Source of the DNA: Chloroflexota bacterium
Lineage (GTDB): Bacteria > Chloroflexota > UBA11872 > UBA12225
Assembly (NCBI GenBank): GCA_947446285.1
Contig: CANFGH010000014.1
Coordinates: 1-45,420, forward strand
Direction of reading: 5' to 3'
Length of the DNA: 45,420 bases
In this document: piece by piece, positions 8,342 to 16,899 of the stretch
How the letters are laid out: each line of letters starts with the position of its first letter
Numbering within the stretch: position 1 is the first letter of the stretch
Made by a program: the position numbers and the translations under genes
Notes under the pieces: generated by a model
Databases searched by the model: none
Told to the model about the DNA's origin: nothing
Seen by the model: only the letters and a program-made list of their open reading frames with translations

Positions 8342-9775
8342 ATGACAGGCACGCAGGCGTCCGGCGCCCAAAATGAACGTGTGGCAGAGGTTCTCCCCGG
8401 TATCTGGCGATGGAATGACGGGGTTGCGGTCGACCGGGTTGGCACGGCGGTTGCTTCGCCAGAAGGATGGATCCTGATCGATCCTCCCGAGATGCCGGAC
8501 GAACTGGTGGCCGTCGTCACTCGTGAATCTCCGGTTCGCGCGGTCCTCCTGACCGATCCGCGACTTGCGCCAATGGCTTCGGGTTGGCGCGCACGCGGTG
8601 CACTGACATGGGCGGCGGGTGATCCGGCATATATCCCGCACGGGGTGGACCACGTCTTCACGCCCGGACATCCGGGGGACTTGCCGGGTGGCATCCGGGT
8701 GGGCGCCCTGCCGGCGCCTGAACACCTCTCCGGAGAAGTACGCGCCGATGGCACAGGCCATGACCCTCTCCTCCCCGTCTCCCCTGATCCGCATGGGCTT
8801 CCTTTGGAGCCTAAGGCGTGGCACCAGGTTGCCTATTGCTGGCCGGTCCAGATACCGAAGGCGGCTGACGGTGCGGGTGGAGTGGCCTGGATTGCCGTGA
8901 CCGGCGATGCCCTGACGGTTGCCGGCCAGACGCCCTACTTTGACGAACCACCGGCGCATTCGCGATTCGCGATTGAAGGGCGGACGATTGAATGGTATCT
9001 GGCGGTCGTGCGGGCATTGCAGGCGCTGGCACCGGATGTCCTGCTATCCGGCAGGCACGGTCCGTTTGATGAGGCGGTTGCGAGATCGACGGGATATGCC
9101 GGGCACATCGGACGTCCGTCGCATGTGCGCCGTGCACCGCCAGTGGTGGGACCGCGGTTCGGGATTGGCCAGGCGGGACGCGTGCTCGCCGACACCTTGG
9201 CGTCCCCAGTGATCCGGCGTCTTCCCGTTGATGTCGCTTCATTGGAAGGGATGTTCGACCCACTTGCTTGGGTTGCCGAACCATGGGCATGCACGTCATG
9301 CGGGACACGCACCGAACCGTTGCCGGCGACGTGCGGTGGCCCTCCGATCCCGCGTCTGTGCCCGGATTGCCGGGTGGCAACACGCGCGGAACTCCCGGAA
9401 GTACGGATGATGGTCTGCGGTGGTGGATGCTGCACCCGTGAAGGTGCCCGTGCGCTCGTGAGTGCGCTCCGACGTGAAGTCGTGGCGAACCGGATTGACC
9501 GGTCGGTGGCGATTGTGCCGGTGTCATGCATCGGGGAATGCTCGATCGGGCCCTTCCTTCGGGTGGCTGACGCCCGTGGCGCCGAAGTCCCGGTCGCGGC
9601 CCGCTTGCGCGCGACACTCACCGAGACGGCGCGCGACTTGGCGGCGGAAACGGGTGAAGTGATCGACGCTGCTAGCGATGCGGTGCTTGAAAAGTGGATC
9701 CCGATGGTGCGCCCGCAGGACGGTGCCTCGCTGGTGCGCGCACTTGCACCGGCACTCCGGGCGACCGTTGGATAG
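8342..9775 (+). CDS. Fusion: degenerate MBL-like region, zinc ribbon, thioredoxin-like [2Fe-2S] ferredoxin
   Basis: A 477-residue protein from ATG 8342, which follows GGAGG at a 9-nt spacing; the upstream 60 codons have no site. Residues 1-270 resemble a metallo-beta-lactamase-type layout (early strand WILIDPP, late LLSGRHGPFDEA) but the HxHxDH metal motif is missing. Residues 317-343 contain CTSC and CPDC, a zinc-ribbon-like pair. From about residue 355 there is a domain with Cys359, Cys363, Cys364 and CIGEC (396-400). The C-x4-C and C-x3-C spacing resembles NuoE-type thioredoxin-like [2Fe-2S] ferredoxins. I infer a redox-linked or regulatory role; the substrate is unknown. It is divergent from DUF3500. 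Confidence 0.7.
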   Translation: MTGTQASGAQNERVAEVLPGIWRWNDGVAVDRVGTAVASPEGWILIDPPEMPDELVAVVTRESPVRAVLLTDPRLAPMASGWRARGALTWAAGDPAYIPHGVDHVFTPGHPGDLPGGIRVGALPAPEHLSGEVRADGTGHDPLLPVSPDPHGLPLEPKAWHQVAYCWPVQIPKAADGAGGVAWIAVTGDALTVAGQTPYFDEPPAHSRFAIEGRTIEWYLAVVRALQALAPDVLLSGRHGPFDEAVARSTGYAGHIGRPSHVRRAPPVVGPRFGIGQAGRVLADTLASPVIRRLPVDVASLEGMFDPLAWVAEPWACTSCGTRTEPLPATCGGPPIPRLCPDCRVATRAELPEVRMMVCGGGCCTREGARALVSALRREVVANRIDRSVAIVPVSCIGECSIGPFLRVADARGAEVPVAARLRATLTETARDLAAETGEVIDAASDAVLEKWIPMVRPQDGASLVRALAPALRATVG

Positions 9776-9817
9776 GCGCTTCTCGCGTCGCCTCGCCCGC
9801 GGGACCGGAAGGCGGCC

Positions 9818-9823
9818 TATAAT
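9818..9823 (+). promoter_or_regulatory. -10 element TATAAT
   Basis: Perfect consensus TATAAT in otherwise GC-rich sequence, 39 nt before the GTG start of the dehydrogenase. Transcription would start near 9830. No -35 match is seen 17 bp upstream. Confidence 0.5.
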
Positions 9824-9862
9824 CGGCGCGGCCCGGGTGGGCCACCTGAGTGAGAGGAACCG

Positions 9863-10915
9863 GTGACGATGGCGGAGATGTATCTGGTTGCGCCCGACCC
9901 GTTGGAAACGCTAACGGCGGCGATCTTCAGTGCGGCGGGAACGCCGACGGACCTGGCAGCCGAAGTGGCGAACCATCTGGTGAAGGCGAACCTCTCCGGT
10001 CATGACAGCCACGGCGTGATCCGGATCCCGGCGTACCTGACCCAGATCGAGTCCGGGCGCCTCAATGCTGGTGGCCGGCCGGAAGTGGTGCACGAGACGG
10101 CGGCGACTGCCATCGTGGATGCTCACGGTGGTTTCGGACAGGTTGGCGCGGCGTACGCCCTCGAGGTCGCGATGCGGAAGGCGACCGAGGCCGGAGCCGG
10201 CGTGGTCAGTATCCGTAACTGCGGGCACATTGGCCGCCTAGGCCACTACGCCGAAACAGCGGCGTCGCGCGGGTTCATTGCGTTCGTGATCTACGGGAAT
10301 GCCGGTCCCGGGGCTGGTCTGACCGCGCCGTTCGGCGGGGCACGCCGTCATCTCGGCACCAATCCTTGGGCGGTCGGCGTGCCATCGCACGACACGCAAC
10401 CCGTGATCGTTGACTTCGCGACGACGGTTGTCGCCGAAGGGAAGGTTCAGGTTGCGCGGGCAAAGCATGTGCCCCTGCCTCCGGGATGCATTGTCGACAA
10501 GGATGGACACCCATCGACAAACGCCGAGGACCTTTACGCGGGTGGCATGCTGCTGCCGGCGGCGGGCCACAAGGGATATGGCCTCTCGTTGGTGGCGGCC
10601 CTGATCGGCGCCGGCCTCACCGCGGAGACGCCTCCGGATGACGGGGTAGGCAGTGGTGTGGTGGTGATTGCCATTGATCCACGGGCATTCGGAACCCTCG
10701 ACACCTTCAACGCGACCATCGACAACATGTCTGCCTCGGTCGAGGCCGTTGCGCCTGTGCCAGGTGTCGAGAAGGTCCTGCTCCCCGGCGGTCCGGAGGC
10801 ACATAGCCGTGCATCGCGTCACGAGCACGGTGTGCCCATCGCTCCGGACACGTGGGACGTGATCGCCAAGGCCGCGACGCACCTCGGTGTTCGTGTCCCC
10901 GAACGCATTCACTGA
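9863..10915 (+). CDS. LDH2/malate dehydrogenase-family NAD(P)H oxidoreductase
   Basis: Member of the malate/L-sulfolactate/ureidoglycolate dehydrogenase family (YlbC/AllD type), which oxidises 2-hydroxy acids with NAD(P) and has a fold unrelated to classical lactate dehydrogenase. At 350 residues it is full length. Diagnostic are SGHDSHGVIRIPAYL (catalytic His50 region), HIGRLGHYAE, FGGARRHLGTNPWAVGVP and AGHKGYGLSLV. GTG 9863 is preferred because GAGAGG stands five bases upstream; ATG 9869 is possible. Specificity cannot be assigned: malate, lactate, sulfolactate and sugar-acid substrates all occur in the family. It precedes an M24 peptidase, separated by a hairpin at 10959-10990. Confidence 0.88.
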   Translation: MTMAEMYLVAPDPLETLTAAIFSAAGTPTDLAAEVANHLVKANLSGHDSHGVIRIPAYLTQIESGRLNAGGRPEVVHETAATAIVDAHGGFGQVGAAYALEVAMRKATEAGAGVVSIRNCGHIGRLGHYAETAASRGFIAFVIYGNAGPGAGLTAPFGGARRHLGTNPWAVGVPSHDTQPVIVDFATTVVAEGKVQVARAKHVPLPPGCIVDKDGHPSTNAEDLYAGGMLLPAAGHKGYGLSLVAALIGAGLTAETPPDDGVGSGVVVIAIDPRAFGTLDTFNATIDNMSASVEAVAPVPGVEKVLLPGGPEAHSRASRHEHGVPIAPDTWDVIAKAATHLGVRVPERIH

Positions 10916-10958
10916 CCTCTCCGGGCCAGTTGCTTTCCGAGTCACCGGCAGGACCACA

Positions 10959-10990
10959 CCCCCTCCCCCGTTGCGTCGGGAGAGGGGGGC
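10959..10990. repeat. GC-rich intergenic hairpin (family member 1)
   Basis: Inverted repeat of C-rich and G-rich arms around a TTGCGT loop with one mismatch, 43 nt after the dehydrogenase stop. Its right arm GGGAGAGGGG recurs exactly at 41054-41063 and almost exactly at 41096-41104, so it belongs to a small family of intergenic palindromes. Confidence 0.55.
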
Positions 10991-11065
10991 GCGGTCCCAC
11001 ACCTACATGGGCTTGGTCCACCATCTCGCTCCCAATCTGCTCACAGGTCGCTTGAAGGAAACCCA

Positions 11066-12286
11066 ATGAGTTACTGGACGCACCGGGACGCGGTCCGCGC
11101 ACTGATGGCTGCCCAGGGCGTCACCGGGTGGCTGCTGATGGACTTCCGCGGGAATAACCCGTTGTTCGTGCAGACCCTCGGGCGGGGTGCGTCTGGTGGT
11201 CATCTGACCCGTCGGACCTTCGCGTGGCTACCCGCCGACCCACATGCGCGCGAAGTCGTGATTGCCCACGCGATCGAGTCAAGCGCGATGGATGATCCCC
11301 GGTGGGAGGTGCGCACGTATCACGATGCTGGCAGCCTGCGTGGGCAACTGTCGGCACTTGGGCCGGAGGGAACCCTTGCCGGGGCGCGCGTCGCGATGGA
11401 ATACAGCCCAGGGGGTGGTCTTCCGTACGTGTCGCGCGTTGACGGTGGCACGATCGACATGATGCGCGAACTTGGCGCGAACGTCGTGACCTCGGCTGAC
11501 CTCCTGCAGGTAGCAATTGCGCAGTGGGATGAGACCCAGATCGCGCAACACGACACTGCGGCGCGGTTGGTCGACGATGCCAAGAATGCAGCGTTTGCGC
11601 TTGTTGCGGAACGGTTGGGGTCGGGCGGAACCATCGACGAATTTGAGGTTCAGCAGTTCATTGTCGATCACTTTGCGTCGAACAACCTGGTGTCGGTGTA
11701 CCGGCCAACGGTTGCAGTGGGGCCGAACTCCGCGAATTCGCACTACGAACCGTTGGCCCATTCGGCCCTGCCGATCGAGCGTGACTCGTGGTTGCTGATC
11801 GACCTGTGGGCGCGCATGAACATCCCCGGATCACCGTTTGCCGACGTCACGTGGGTAGCGTGGACCGGCCCGTCACCAGTTCCGACGCGCATTCGTGAGG
11901 TCTTTGACGTGGTGAAGTCCGCCCGTGACCTAGCGCTGATCCGGCTTGAGGCAGCAGCCAGAGCGGGCCGGGTGCCGCAGGGGTGGGAAATCGACCGTGC
12001 CGTTCGCGATCACATTGAACAGGCCGGATACGGGCCGTATTTCACCCATCGAACGGGTCACAACCTCGGACCGGAGGAAGTCCACGGATCGGCAGGGGTG
12101 TGCCTGGACGACTTCGAGACGCACGACACGCGCCTTGTGCTGTCCGACGTGGCGTTCTCGGTCGAACCGGGCATCTACCTGCGTGGGGACTTCGGAGTGA
12201 GGCTGGAGCTCAATGCGGTGATGGGCCCCCAAGGTGCCCGCGTCTATACACCGGTGCAGGATGACATCATCGTCCTGCTGAAGTAG
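11066..12286 (+). CDS. M24-family metallopeptidase (Xaa-Pro aminopeptidase-like)
   Basis: A 406-residue protein with the two-domain layout of prolidases and aminopeptidase P: an N-terminal creatinase-like domain (about 1-160) and a C-terminal pita-bread metallopeptidase domain. The five metal ligands are recognisable: Asp in LLIDLWARM, Asp in GSPFADVTW, His in HRTGHNLG, Glu in FSVEPGIYL and Glu in VRLELNAV. It should cleave dipeptides or N-terminal X-Pro bonds in the cytoplasm. AAGGA six bases upstream supports ATG 11066. It converges on the glutaredoxin gene with a 16-nt gap. Creatinase-type amidinohydrolases share the fold, so the substrate is not certain. Confidence 0.88.
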   Translation: MSYWTHRDAVRALMAAQGVTGWLLMDFRGNNPLFVQTLGRGASGGHLTRRTFAWLPADPHAREVVIAHAIESSAMDDPRWEVRTYHDAGSLRGQLSALGPEGTLAGARVAMEYSPGGGLPYVSRVDGGTIDMMRELGANVVTSADLLQVAIAQWDETQIAQHDTAARLVDDAKNAAFALVAERLGSGGTIDEFEVQQFIVDHFASNNLVSVYRPTVAVGPNSANSHYEPLAHSALPIERDSWLLIDLWARMNIPGSPFADVTWVAWTGPSPVPTRIREVFDVVKSARDLALIRLEAAARAGRVPQGWEIDRAVRDHIEQAGYGPYFTHRTGHNLGPEEVHGSAGVCLDDFETHDTRLVLSDVAFSVEPGIYLRGDFGVRLELNAVMGPQGARVYTPVQDDIIVLLK

Positions 12287-12302
12287 AAGGTCCTGGCGCC
12301 AG

Positions 12303-12545
12303 TCAGTTGGTCGCAATCTTGTCGAGATAGGCCGCAACCTCGTCGGCATCGGTGTCGATCAGGAGGTGTCCGTCGATGTCGACGACCGGTGCCTTGGACT
12401 GACGCGAAATCCGCACCATCTCCTCGTAGTGTTCCTGGTTGCCGGTCACACGACGTTCCTCGAACGCGATTCCACGGGCTTTGAGGAGGTCGACGACCTC
12501 ATCGCACCATCCGCACCACGTCTTTGTCCAAACAGTCACGGTCAT
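12303..12545 (-). CDS. Glutaredoxin-like protein
   Basis: A small 80-residue redox protein with the glutaredoxin/NrdH fold. The active site is TWCGWC (a CGWC dithiol near residues 11-14), followed by the family cis-proline segment KAPVVDIDG and a C-terminal helix. It would reduce disulfides or carry electrons to a reductase. The start at 12545 is preceded by an AAGGGG site; the longer frame to 12740 adds non-homologous residues. It is likely a single-gene unit, divergent from the bicupin gene. Confidence 0.87.
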   Translation of the reverse strand: MTVTVWTKTWCGWCDEVVDLLKARGIAFEERRVTGNQEHYEEMVRISRQSKAPVVDIDGHLLIDTDADEVAAYLDKIATN

Positions 12546-12701
12546 TGATCTATCCCCTTGCCGTATCGCTATCCCTGCTTGCGGGAATGCGTCCGGTTTC
12601 CCGTGAATCGTACCGTTCAGTTGGCTCCTCACCTGGTTCGAACTCCAGGCCAGGCATGACAAGTCCCTTCTTTGGTGGCGTTGGACCACACATTGCTGAC
12701 G

Positions 12702-12707
12702 TACACT
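12702..12707 (+). promoter_or_regulatory. Possible -10 element for the bicupin gene
   Basis: TACACT with TTGGAC (12681-12686) 15 bp upstream resembles a weak sigma-70 promoter; the spacer is shorter than ideal. Transcription would start about 50 nt before the ATG at 12764. Confidence 0.3.
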
Positions 12708-12763
12708 GGTAGTCGGTGCGGGGTCCGGAAGCCGGGACATGCAGTGGGTCAGAAGGAACCTTT

Positions 12764-13603
12764 ATGGCAGTGAATGCACGCGCAATTCCCACTCCCAACC
12801 GGCCTTTGGTTGGTATCGCGGCCATCGATGATGCGCATGGTGGCGGGGTCTGGCATCACCGCCTGATCGAGAACGCCCAGACCTATGCAGATCTCCTGCG
12901 CGAGGCGCCCGGGTCAGTGACCGCGCCGGCGTGGCGACCGAATGCCGACGAATTCGTCGCGATCCTCGAGGGCCGGTACGAGGTCGAGATTGATGACCAC
13001 GGGACGTTTGAGGCCGAGTCTGACACGTACATCTGTGTCCCGAAGGGTCATGCCGCCCGGTTCCATGTTCTCGGTGGGTCCCATGGGGTACGGACGAGCG
13101 TCAGGCAACCGAATGCCCAATCGCTGCCGGCAGACCGACGGACCCCGGCGGAACGGCGTTCGGCCCACAGTGTGATCCCGACGGTACAGGTGATCGATGA
13201 GGCGCCGGGCCAACTTACGCCGAACCGGGTTCGACTGACCCTTGCGGCCCTCAAGTTGGTCCGTGGCGAGGCGAACTGGGCGCACCGGGTCATGGACAAC
13301 GAGACCTTCATGACCAACCTCATCTACATGAAGCCGCACGATCTGCCGGCCGGCCACTGGCACGCTGACTGTGATGAGTGGTGGATGATCCGCGAGGGGA
13401 CGATCGAGTGGGTGTTTGACGGCATCGGGACGCACCAGGCCAGCCGGGGGGATTTCGTGTGCGCGCCCCGCGGATACCTGCACCGGATCCACGTGATCGG
13501 GAATGTCCCCGGCATTCGCATGCCGAGTGTCCTGCCGAACGTGCCACATCCTGGCCCTGATGTCCTGGGTCATGCACGGCGGGGCATTCCTGGTTTTCCC
13601 TAG
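12764..13603 (+). CDS. Bicupin protein
   Basis: 279 residues with two tandem cupin beta-barrels (about 45-115 and 190-260). Each shows the cupin pattern of Gly- and Pro-bounded strands with acidic and His metal candidates, for example the NADEFVAILEGRYEVEID segment and PAGHWHADCDEWWMIREG in the second barrel, where His, His and Glu could bind a metal. Such proteins include dioxygenases, decarboxylases and sugar-binding or isomerase-like enzymes, so no reaction can be assigned. The start at ATG 12764 follows AGAAGGA; the 16 preceding codons are not needed. An amidohydrolase follows on the same strand and may share its pathway. Confidence 0.78.
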   Translation: MAVNARAIPTPNRPLVGIAAIDDAHGGGVWHHRLIENAQTYADLLREAPGSVTAPAWRPNADEFVAILEGRYEVEIDDHGTFEAESDTYICVPKGHAARFHVLGGSHGVRTSVRQPNAQSLPADRRTPAERRSAHSVIPTVQVIDEAPGQLTPNRVRLTLAALKLVRGEANWAHRVMDNETFMTNLIYMKPHDLPAGHWHADCDEWWMIREGTIEWVFDGIGTHQASRGDFVCAPRGYLHRIHVIGNVPGIRMPSVLPNVPHPGPDVLGHARRGIPGFP

Positions 13604-13654
13604 GCATTGGGGCTGAATGTCAGACCAATGGGTCCGCGATGCGTGCGCGTCGGC

Positions 13655-13660
13655 CATAAT
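13655..13660 (+). promoter_or_regulatory. Possible -10 element CATAAT
   Basis: A 5-of-6 match to TATAAT, about 57 nt before the amidohydrolase start, in a GC-rich gap with no other AT-rich hexamer. No -35 is visible. Confidence 0.35.
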
Positions 13661-13716
13661 GCGGCGTCGGGACCGGTCTTTCGTCCGGTCGGCGAACCAC
13701 GTGAGGAGAGGTCCGG

Positions 13717-14583
13717 ATGATCATCGATAGCCATTGCCACGCTTGGCGACTCTGGCCATATGACCCGCCAGTCCCGGATTCGGCAAGCCGGGGCAAGGTG
13801 GAGCAGTTGCTGTCCGAAATGGGACAGAACCATGTCGGACGCGCGATGATCGTTTGTGCGCGGAACGACGACCACAATCCGGACAACAACGACTACATTG
13901 CCGGGGCGGTTCGCACGCATGCCGACAAGTTGAGCATGGTGGCGGATGTGGACAGCCTGTGGTGGCCGACCTACCATGCACCGGGAGCGGCCGAACGCCT
14001 CCGCCGCGCGGCGGGTGCCTACCCGATGGCCGGGTTCACGCACTACGTCCGTGGTGATGATGATGGTTCTTGGTATCTCTCGGACGAGGGATCCGCGTTC
14101 TTTGGGGTGGCGCAGGAACTGGGCCTCATCGCAAGCATGGCCATTGCCCCGAGGTTGCACTGGTGGCTGGAGAAGGTTGCCGAACGGTTTCCAGGAGTGC
14201 CGTTCCTGGTCCATCACATGGGCCACCCGAAAGCCGCCGAAGCGGCACCGTACCCCGAACTTGGCAAGATTCTGCATTCGGCCCTCATCCCGAATATCCA
14301 CCTGAAACTCTCTGGCTTCCACTACTCGTCGGCGGAGCGGTTTGAGTACCCGTATGGCGACAGCATTCGGATCGTGCAGGCGATTTACGATGCATACGGC
14401 CCGTCCCGTCTGCACTGGGGATCGGACTATCCGGTGGTGGGTCAGTACCTGACGTACCGCCACACCCTTGACGTGGTGCGCCGGCATTGCCCGTTCATCC
14501 CGGCGGCTGACTTGGACCTGATCCTCGGGGACAGCCTTGGGGCACTTCTCGCGAAAGCGCCACACGCGCCGGCTGTTGCCTGA
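13717..14583 (+). CDS. Amidohydrolase 2-family metal-dependent hydrolase
   Basis: A 288-residue TIM-barrel hydrolase of the amidohydrolase-2 group (related to L-fuconolactonase, 2-pyrone-4,6-dicarboxylate hydrolase and ACMS decarboxylase). The N-terminal metal site MIIDSHCHAW is intact, His is present in FLVHHMGHP, and the final-strand Asp is in LHWGSDYPVVG. GGAGAGG upstream supports ATG 13717. The reaction may be lactone hydrolysis or decarboxylation; sequence alone does not decide. The PanE-like reductase begins 36 nt downstream, so the two are probably co-transcribed. Confidence 0.85.
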   Translation: MIIDSHCHAWRLWPYDPPVPDSASRGKVEQLLSEMGQNHVGRAMIVCARNDDHNPDNNDYIAGAVRTHADKLSMVADVDSLWWPTYHAPGAAERLRRAAGAYPMAGFTHYVRGDDDGSWYLSDEGSAFFGVAQELGLIASMAIAPRLHWWLEKVAERFPGVPFLVHHMGHPKAAEAAPYPELGKILHSALIPNIHLKLSGFHYSSAERFEYPYGDSIRIVQAIYDAYGPSRLHWGSDYPVVGQYLTYRHTLDVVRRHCPFIPAADLDLILGDSLGALLAKAPHAPAVA

Positions 14584-14619
14584 CGGTGACCCCGGCGCAC
14601 TGATACACGGCAGGACGGA

Positions 14620-15732
14620 GTGGAGAACGTGGCGACGGGTGCGGAATGGCCGGTGATCGGGATTGTCGGTGCGGGTTCGCTGGGGCAGGCCTACAGCGCC
14701 TTGCTTGCGTCAAGTGGCCAGTCGGTCGTCCTCTTGGCTTCGGCTGCATCTGCGAACCGTCTCAGGCAGGCGGGCGAGGTTCGCCTGATCGGTGCGGTGA
14801 CACGCACGGTCCCGGTCGGTGATCCGGGTACTCCGGGACGTGTCGGGGTGACGACCGATCCGGCGGACTTGGTGAAGCATGTGGGTGGGGTCAACGGAAA
14901 GGGCGGGGCCTCGGGCATCCTCTTCGCGACGAAAGGCCACCAGTTGCCGGAAGCCATTGCAGAGGTCGTTGCAACTCTGCCACCGCGGCCAAGCGAAGCG
15001 TCCAGTGACCAGGCTGGGCGGGGCGGTGACTGGGCGGGTGACTGGTGGGTGGCCGGGGTGCAGAACGGCCTCGTCAAGGATGACTTACTGGCAGATGCGT
15101 TCGGATCGTCGCGGACAGTCGGGGCGGTCAGCATCCTGGGTGCCGGGCGTGAGGCGGATGGTGCGGTGCGCATCGGGGGATTGGGCATGACCTACCTCGG
15201 CGAGTTCGATGCGCCGCCATCGGTGCGGGTTGCCGATGCTGTCGCCCGGATGACCGAGGCCGGCATTCCTGCGGAGGTCGCACCGGATATCCGGTCGGTC
15301 CTGTGGTCGAAGGCGTGCAATGCGGTCGGGATCTTTGGCGTGACAGTCCTGACCCGCCTCCCGGGACCGTCTTTGTGGTCGAACCCTGACCTTGTGCGGG
15401 CCTTCCGTGCCCTGATCCAGGAGACGGATGCCGTGGCACGGGCACACGGGGTTGCCGTCGGCGACTACGTGGGGTTCCCGATCAGGCGCTATCTCCAGAT
15501 GACGGCATCCGAGCACGTCGAGTACGCGTCCGGACTGGTGCCTGGAGGCCGGTCAGGTCAGATCGCGCCCGGTGCGTTCCCGTCGATGGCGCAAGACCTG
15601 TTCGCGGGTCGCATGATGGAGGTCGAAGAGGTTTTCGGAGACGTCGTTGCCCGCGCTGAACGCGCCGGGGTTGACGTTCCGAGGACAGCCCTCGTTTGCG
15701 ATCTCCTGAGGGGGCTGAACGCGCAGGTGTGA
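14620..15732 (+). CDS. 2-dehydropantoate 2-reductase family protein (PanE/ApbA)
   Basis: A 370-residue NADPH-dependent reductase family member: an N-terminal Rossmann fold with GIVGAGSLGQ at about 13-22, and a C-terminal helical domain with the conserved LWSKACNAVG lysine and asparagine segment. True PanE is about 300 residues, and this protein has extra loops near 80-150, so it may reduce another 2-oxo acid rather than ketopantoate. The start is uncertain: GTG 14620 or GTG 14629, both without an ideal ribosome site. It follows the amidohydrolase in one unit and converges on the OYE gene. Confidence 0.8.
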   Translation: MENVATGAEWPVIGIVGAGSLGQAYSALLASSGQSVVLLASAASANRLRQAGEVRLIGAVTRTVPVGDPGTPGRVGVTTDPADLVKHVGGVNGKGGASGILFATKGHQLPEAIAEVVATLPPRPSEASSDQAGRGGDWAGDWWVAGVQNGLVKDDLLADAFGSSRTVGAVSILGAGREADGAVRIGGLGMTYLGEFDAPPSVRVADAVARMTEAGIPAEVAPDIRSVLWSKACNAVGIFGVTVLTRLPGPSLWSNPDLVRAFRALIQETDAVARAHGVAVGDYVGFPIRRYLQMTASEHVEYASGLVPGGRSGQIAPGAFPSMAQDLFAGRMMEVEEVFGDVVARAERAGVDVPRTALVCDLLRGLNAQV

Positions 15733-15779
15733 TCCAGGGCGGAGCGGTGCACGGACCCACCGATCCGACCGCTTGGGTG

Positions 15780-16871
15780 TCAGGCGCGCAGGTATTGCGG
15801 TGGCGCAAACGATGGCCCACCGAGTTCACGCGATGCGCGTAACACGAAGTGCGGATCTCGCAGGAGTTCGCGTCCCAGCGCAACAAGGTCGGCATGACCA
15901 TCGGCGATGACCGCGTTTGCCTGTGAAGCCGTCGTGATGAGCCCGACGGCCATCGAGGCGGTTCCGGCTTCGTGACGCACGCGCGAGGCGAATGGCACCT
16001 GATATCCCGGCCCTGGCTTGACCTGTTGCTGTGGCGCGACGCCTCCGGAAGAGCAATCGACGACATCTACGCCGTGGGCCCCGAGTTCACGGGCAAGCGA
16101 GACGGTGTCATCGCCGTCCCAACCATCCTCAATCCAGTCCGTGCTTGACAGGCGGACGAAGAGGGGCTTTTCTGCCGGCCACACTCCTCGGATGGCTTCG
16201 ACGGTCTCGAGGAGAAGGCGCGTGCGTCCGGCGAAGTCGCCGCCGTAGATGTCATCGCGGTCGTTGGAGATTGGCGACAGGAACGAGTGGTGCAGGTATC
16301 CGTGGGCGCCATGGATCTCGACCACGTCGAACCCGGCCTGGTTGGCTCGACGCGCACTGGCGGCAAAGGCGTCGGGGATGGCAGCAACCTCGGCCGTGGT
16401 CAGACGGTGAGGCACGGCGTACTCGGGACTGAAGGGGGTGGATGTCGGACTGACAGGTTGCCATCCGCCGTCCGCTGGGAGGACGAGGCCATGCCCCTTC
16501 CATGGCGCTGCGGTTGATGCCTTGCGACCGGCGTGGGCCAACTGGATACCGGCGAGGGTGCCCTGCGAGTGCATGAACCGGACGGCACGGGCCAGGGGTT
16601 CGGTTTGGGCGTCTTCCCACAGTCCGACGTCCTCGGGGGAGATGCGCCCGACAGCGGCGACACCGGTCGCCTCGACGATGACGAGACCGGCACCACCCTT
16701 CGCAAAGCCGCCGAGATGCACGAGGTGCCAGTCGGTTGCACGTCCATCACGCGCCTCGCACGAGTACTGGCACATCGGGGACACAACGACGCGGTTCCGG
16801 AGGGTCACCCCACGGATGGTCATCGGCTGGAACAGGGCAGGCGTATCTGTTACTGCGTTGGTGGTAGTCAT
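15780..16871 (-). CDS. NADH:flavin oxidoreductase, Old Yellow Enzyme (YqjM-like)
   Basis: An FMN TIM-barrel ene-reductase of the YqjM class, 363 residues. Signatures are NRVVVSPMCQYSC (flavin-tuning Cys), GLVIVEATGVAAVGRIS, GIQLAHAGRKAS (substrate-binding His), EIHGAHGYLHHSFLSP and the C-terminal GREL(L)RDPH phosphate-binding segment. It would reduce activated C=C bonds with NAD(P)H in the cytoplasm. The start is unclear: ATG 16871 has GGAGG only two bases away, while TTG 16880 overlaps it. The neighbouring EamA gene is on the same strand 28 nt upstream. Confidence 0.9.
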   Translation of the reverse strand: MTTTNAVTDTPALFQPMTIRGVTLRNRVVVSPMCQYSCEARDGRATDWHLVHLGGFAKGGAGLVIVEATGVAAVGRISPEDVGLWEDAQTEPLARAVRFMHSQGTLAGIQLAHAGRKASTAAPWKGHGLVLPADGGWQPVSPTSTPFSPEYAVPHRLTTAEVAAIPDAFAASARRANQAGFDVVEIHGAHGYLHHSFLSPISNDRDDIYGGDFAGRTRLLLETVEAIRGVWPAEKPLFVRLSSTDWIEDGWDGDDTVSLARELGAHGVDVVDCSSGGVAPQQQVKPGPGYQVPFASRVRHEAGTASMAVGLITTASQANAVIADGHADLVALGRELLRDPHFVLRASRELGGPSFAPPQYLRA

Positions 16872-16899
16872 GTCCTCCAAAGCATACGACGGCGTGGGG

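Noticed and set aside
12634-12651. TTCGAAC loop inside a CCTGG/CCAGG stem, resembling a tRNA T-arm
   Set aside because: The loop is 8 nt rather than 7 and there is no acceptor stem, anticodon arm or D-arm around it; it is only a short palindrome upstream of the bicupin gene.
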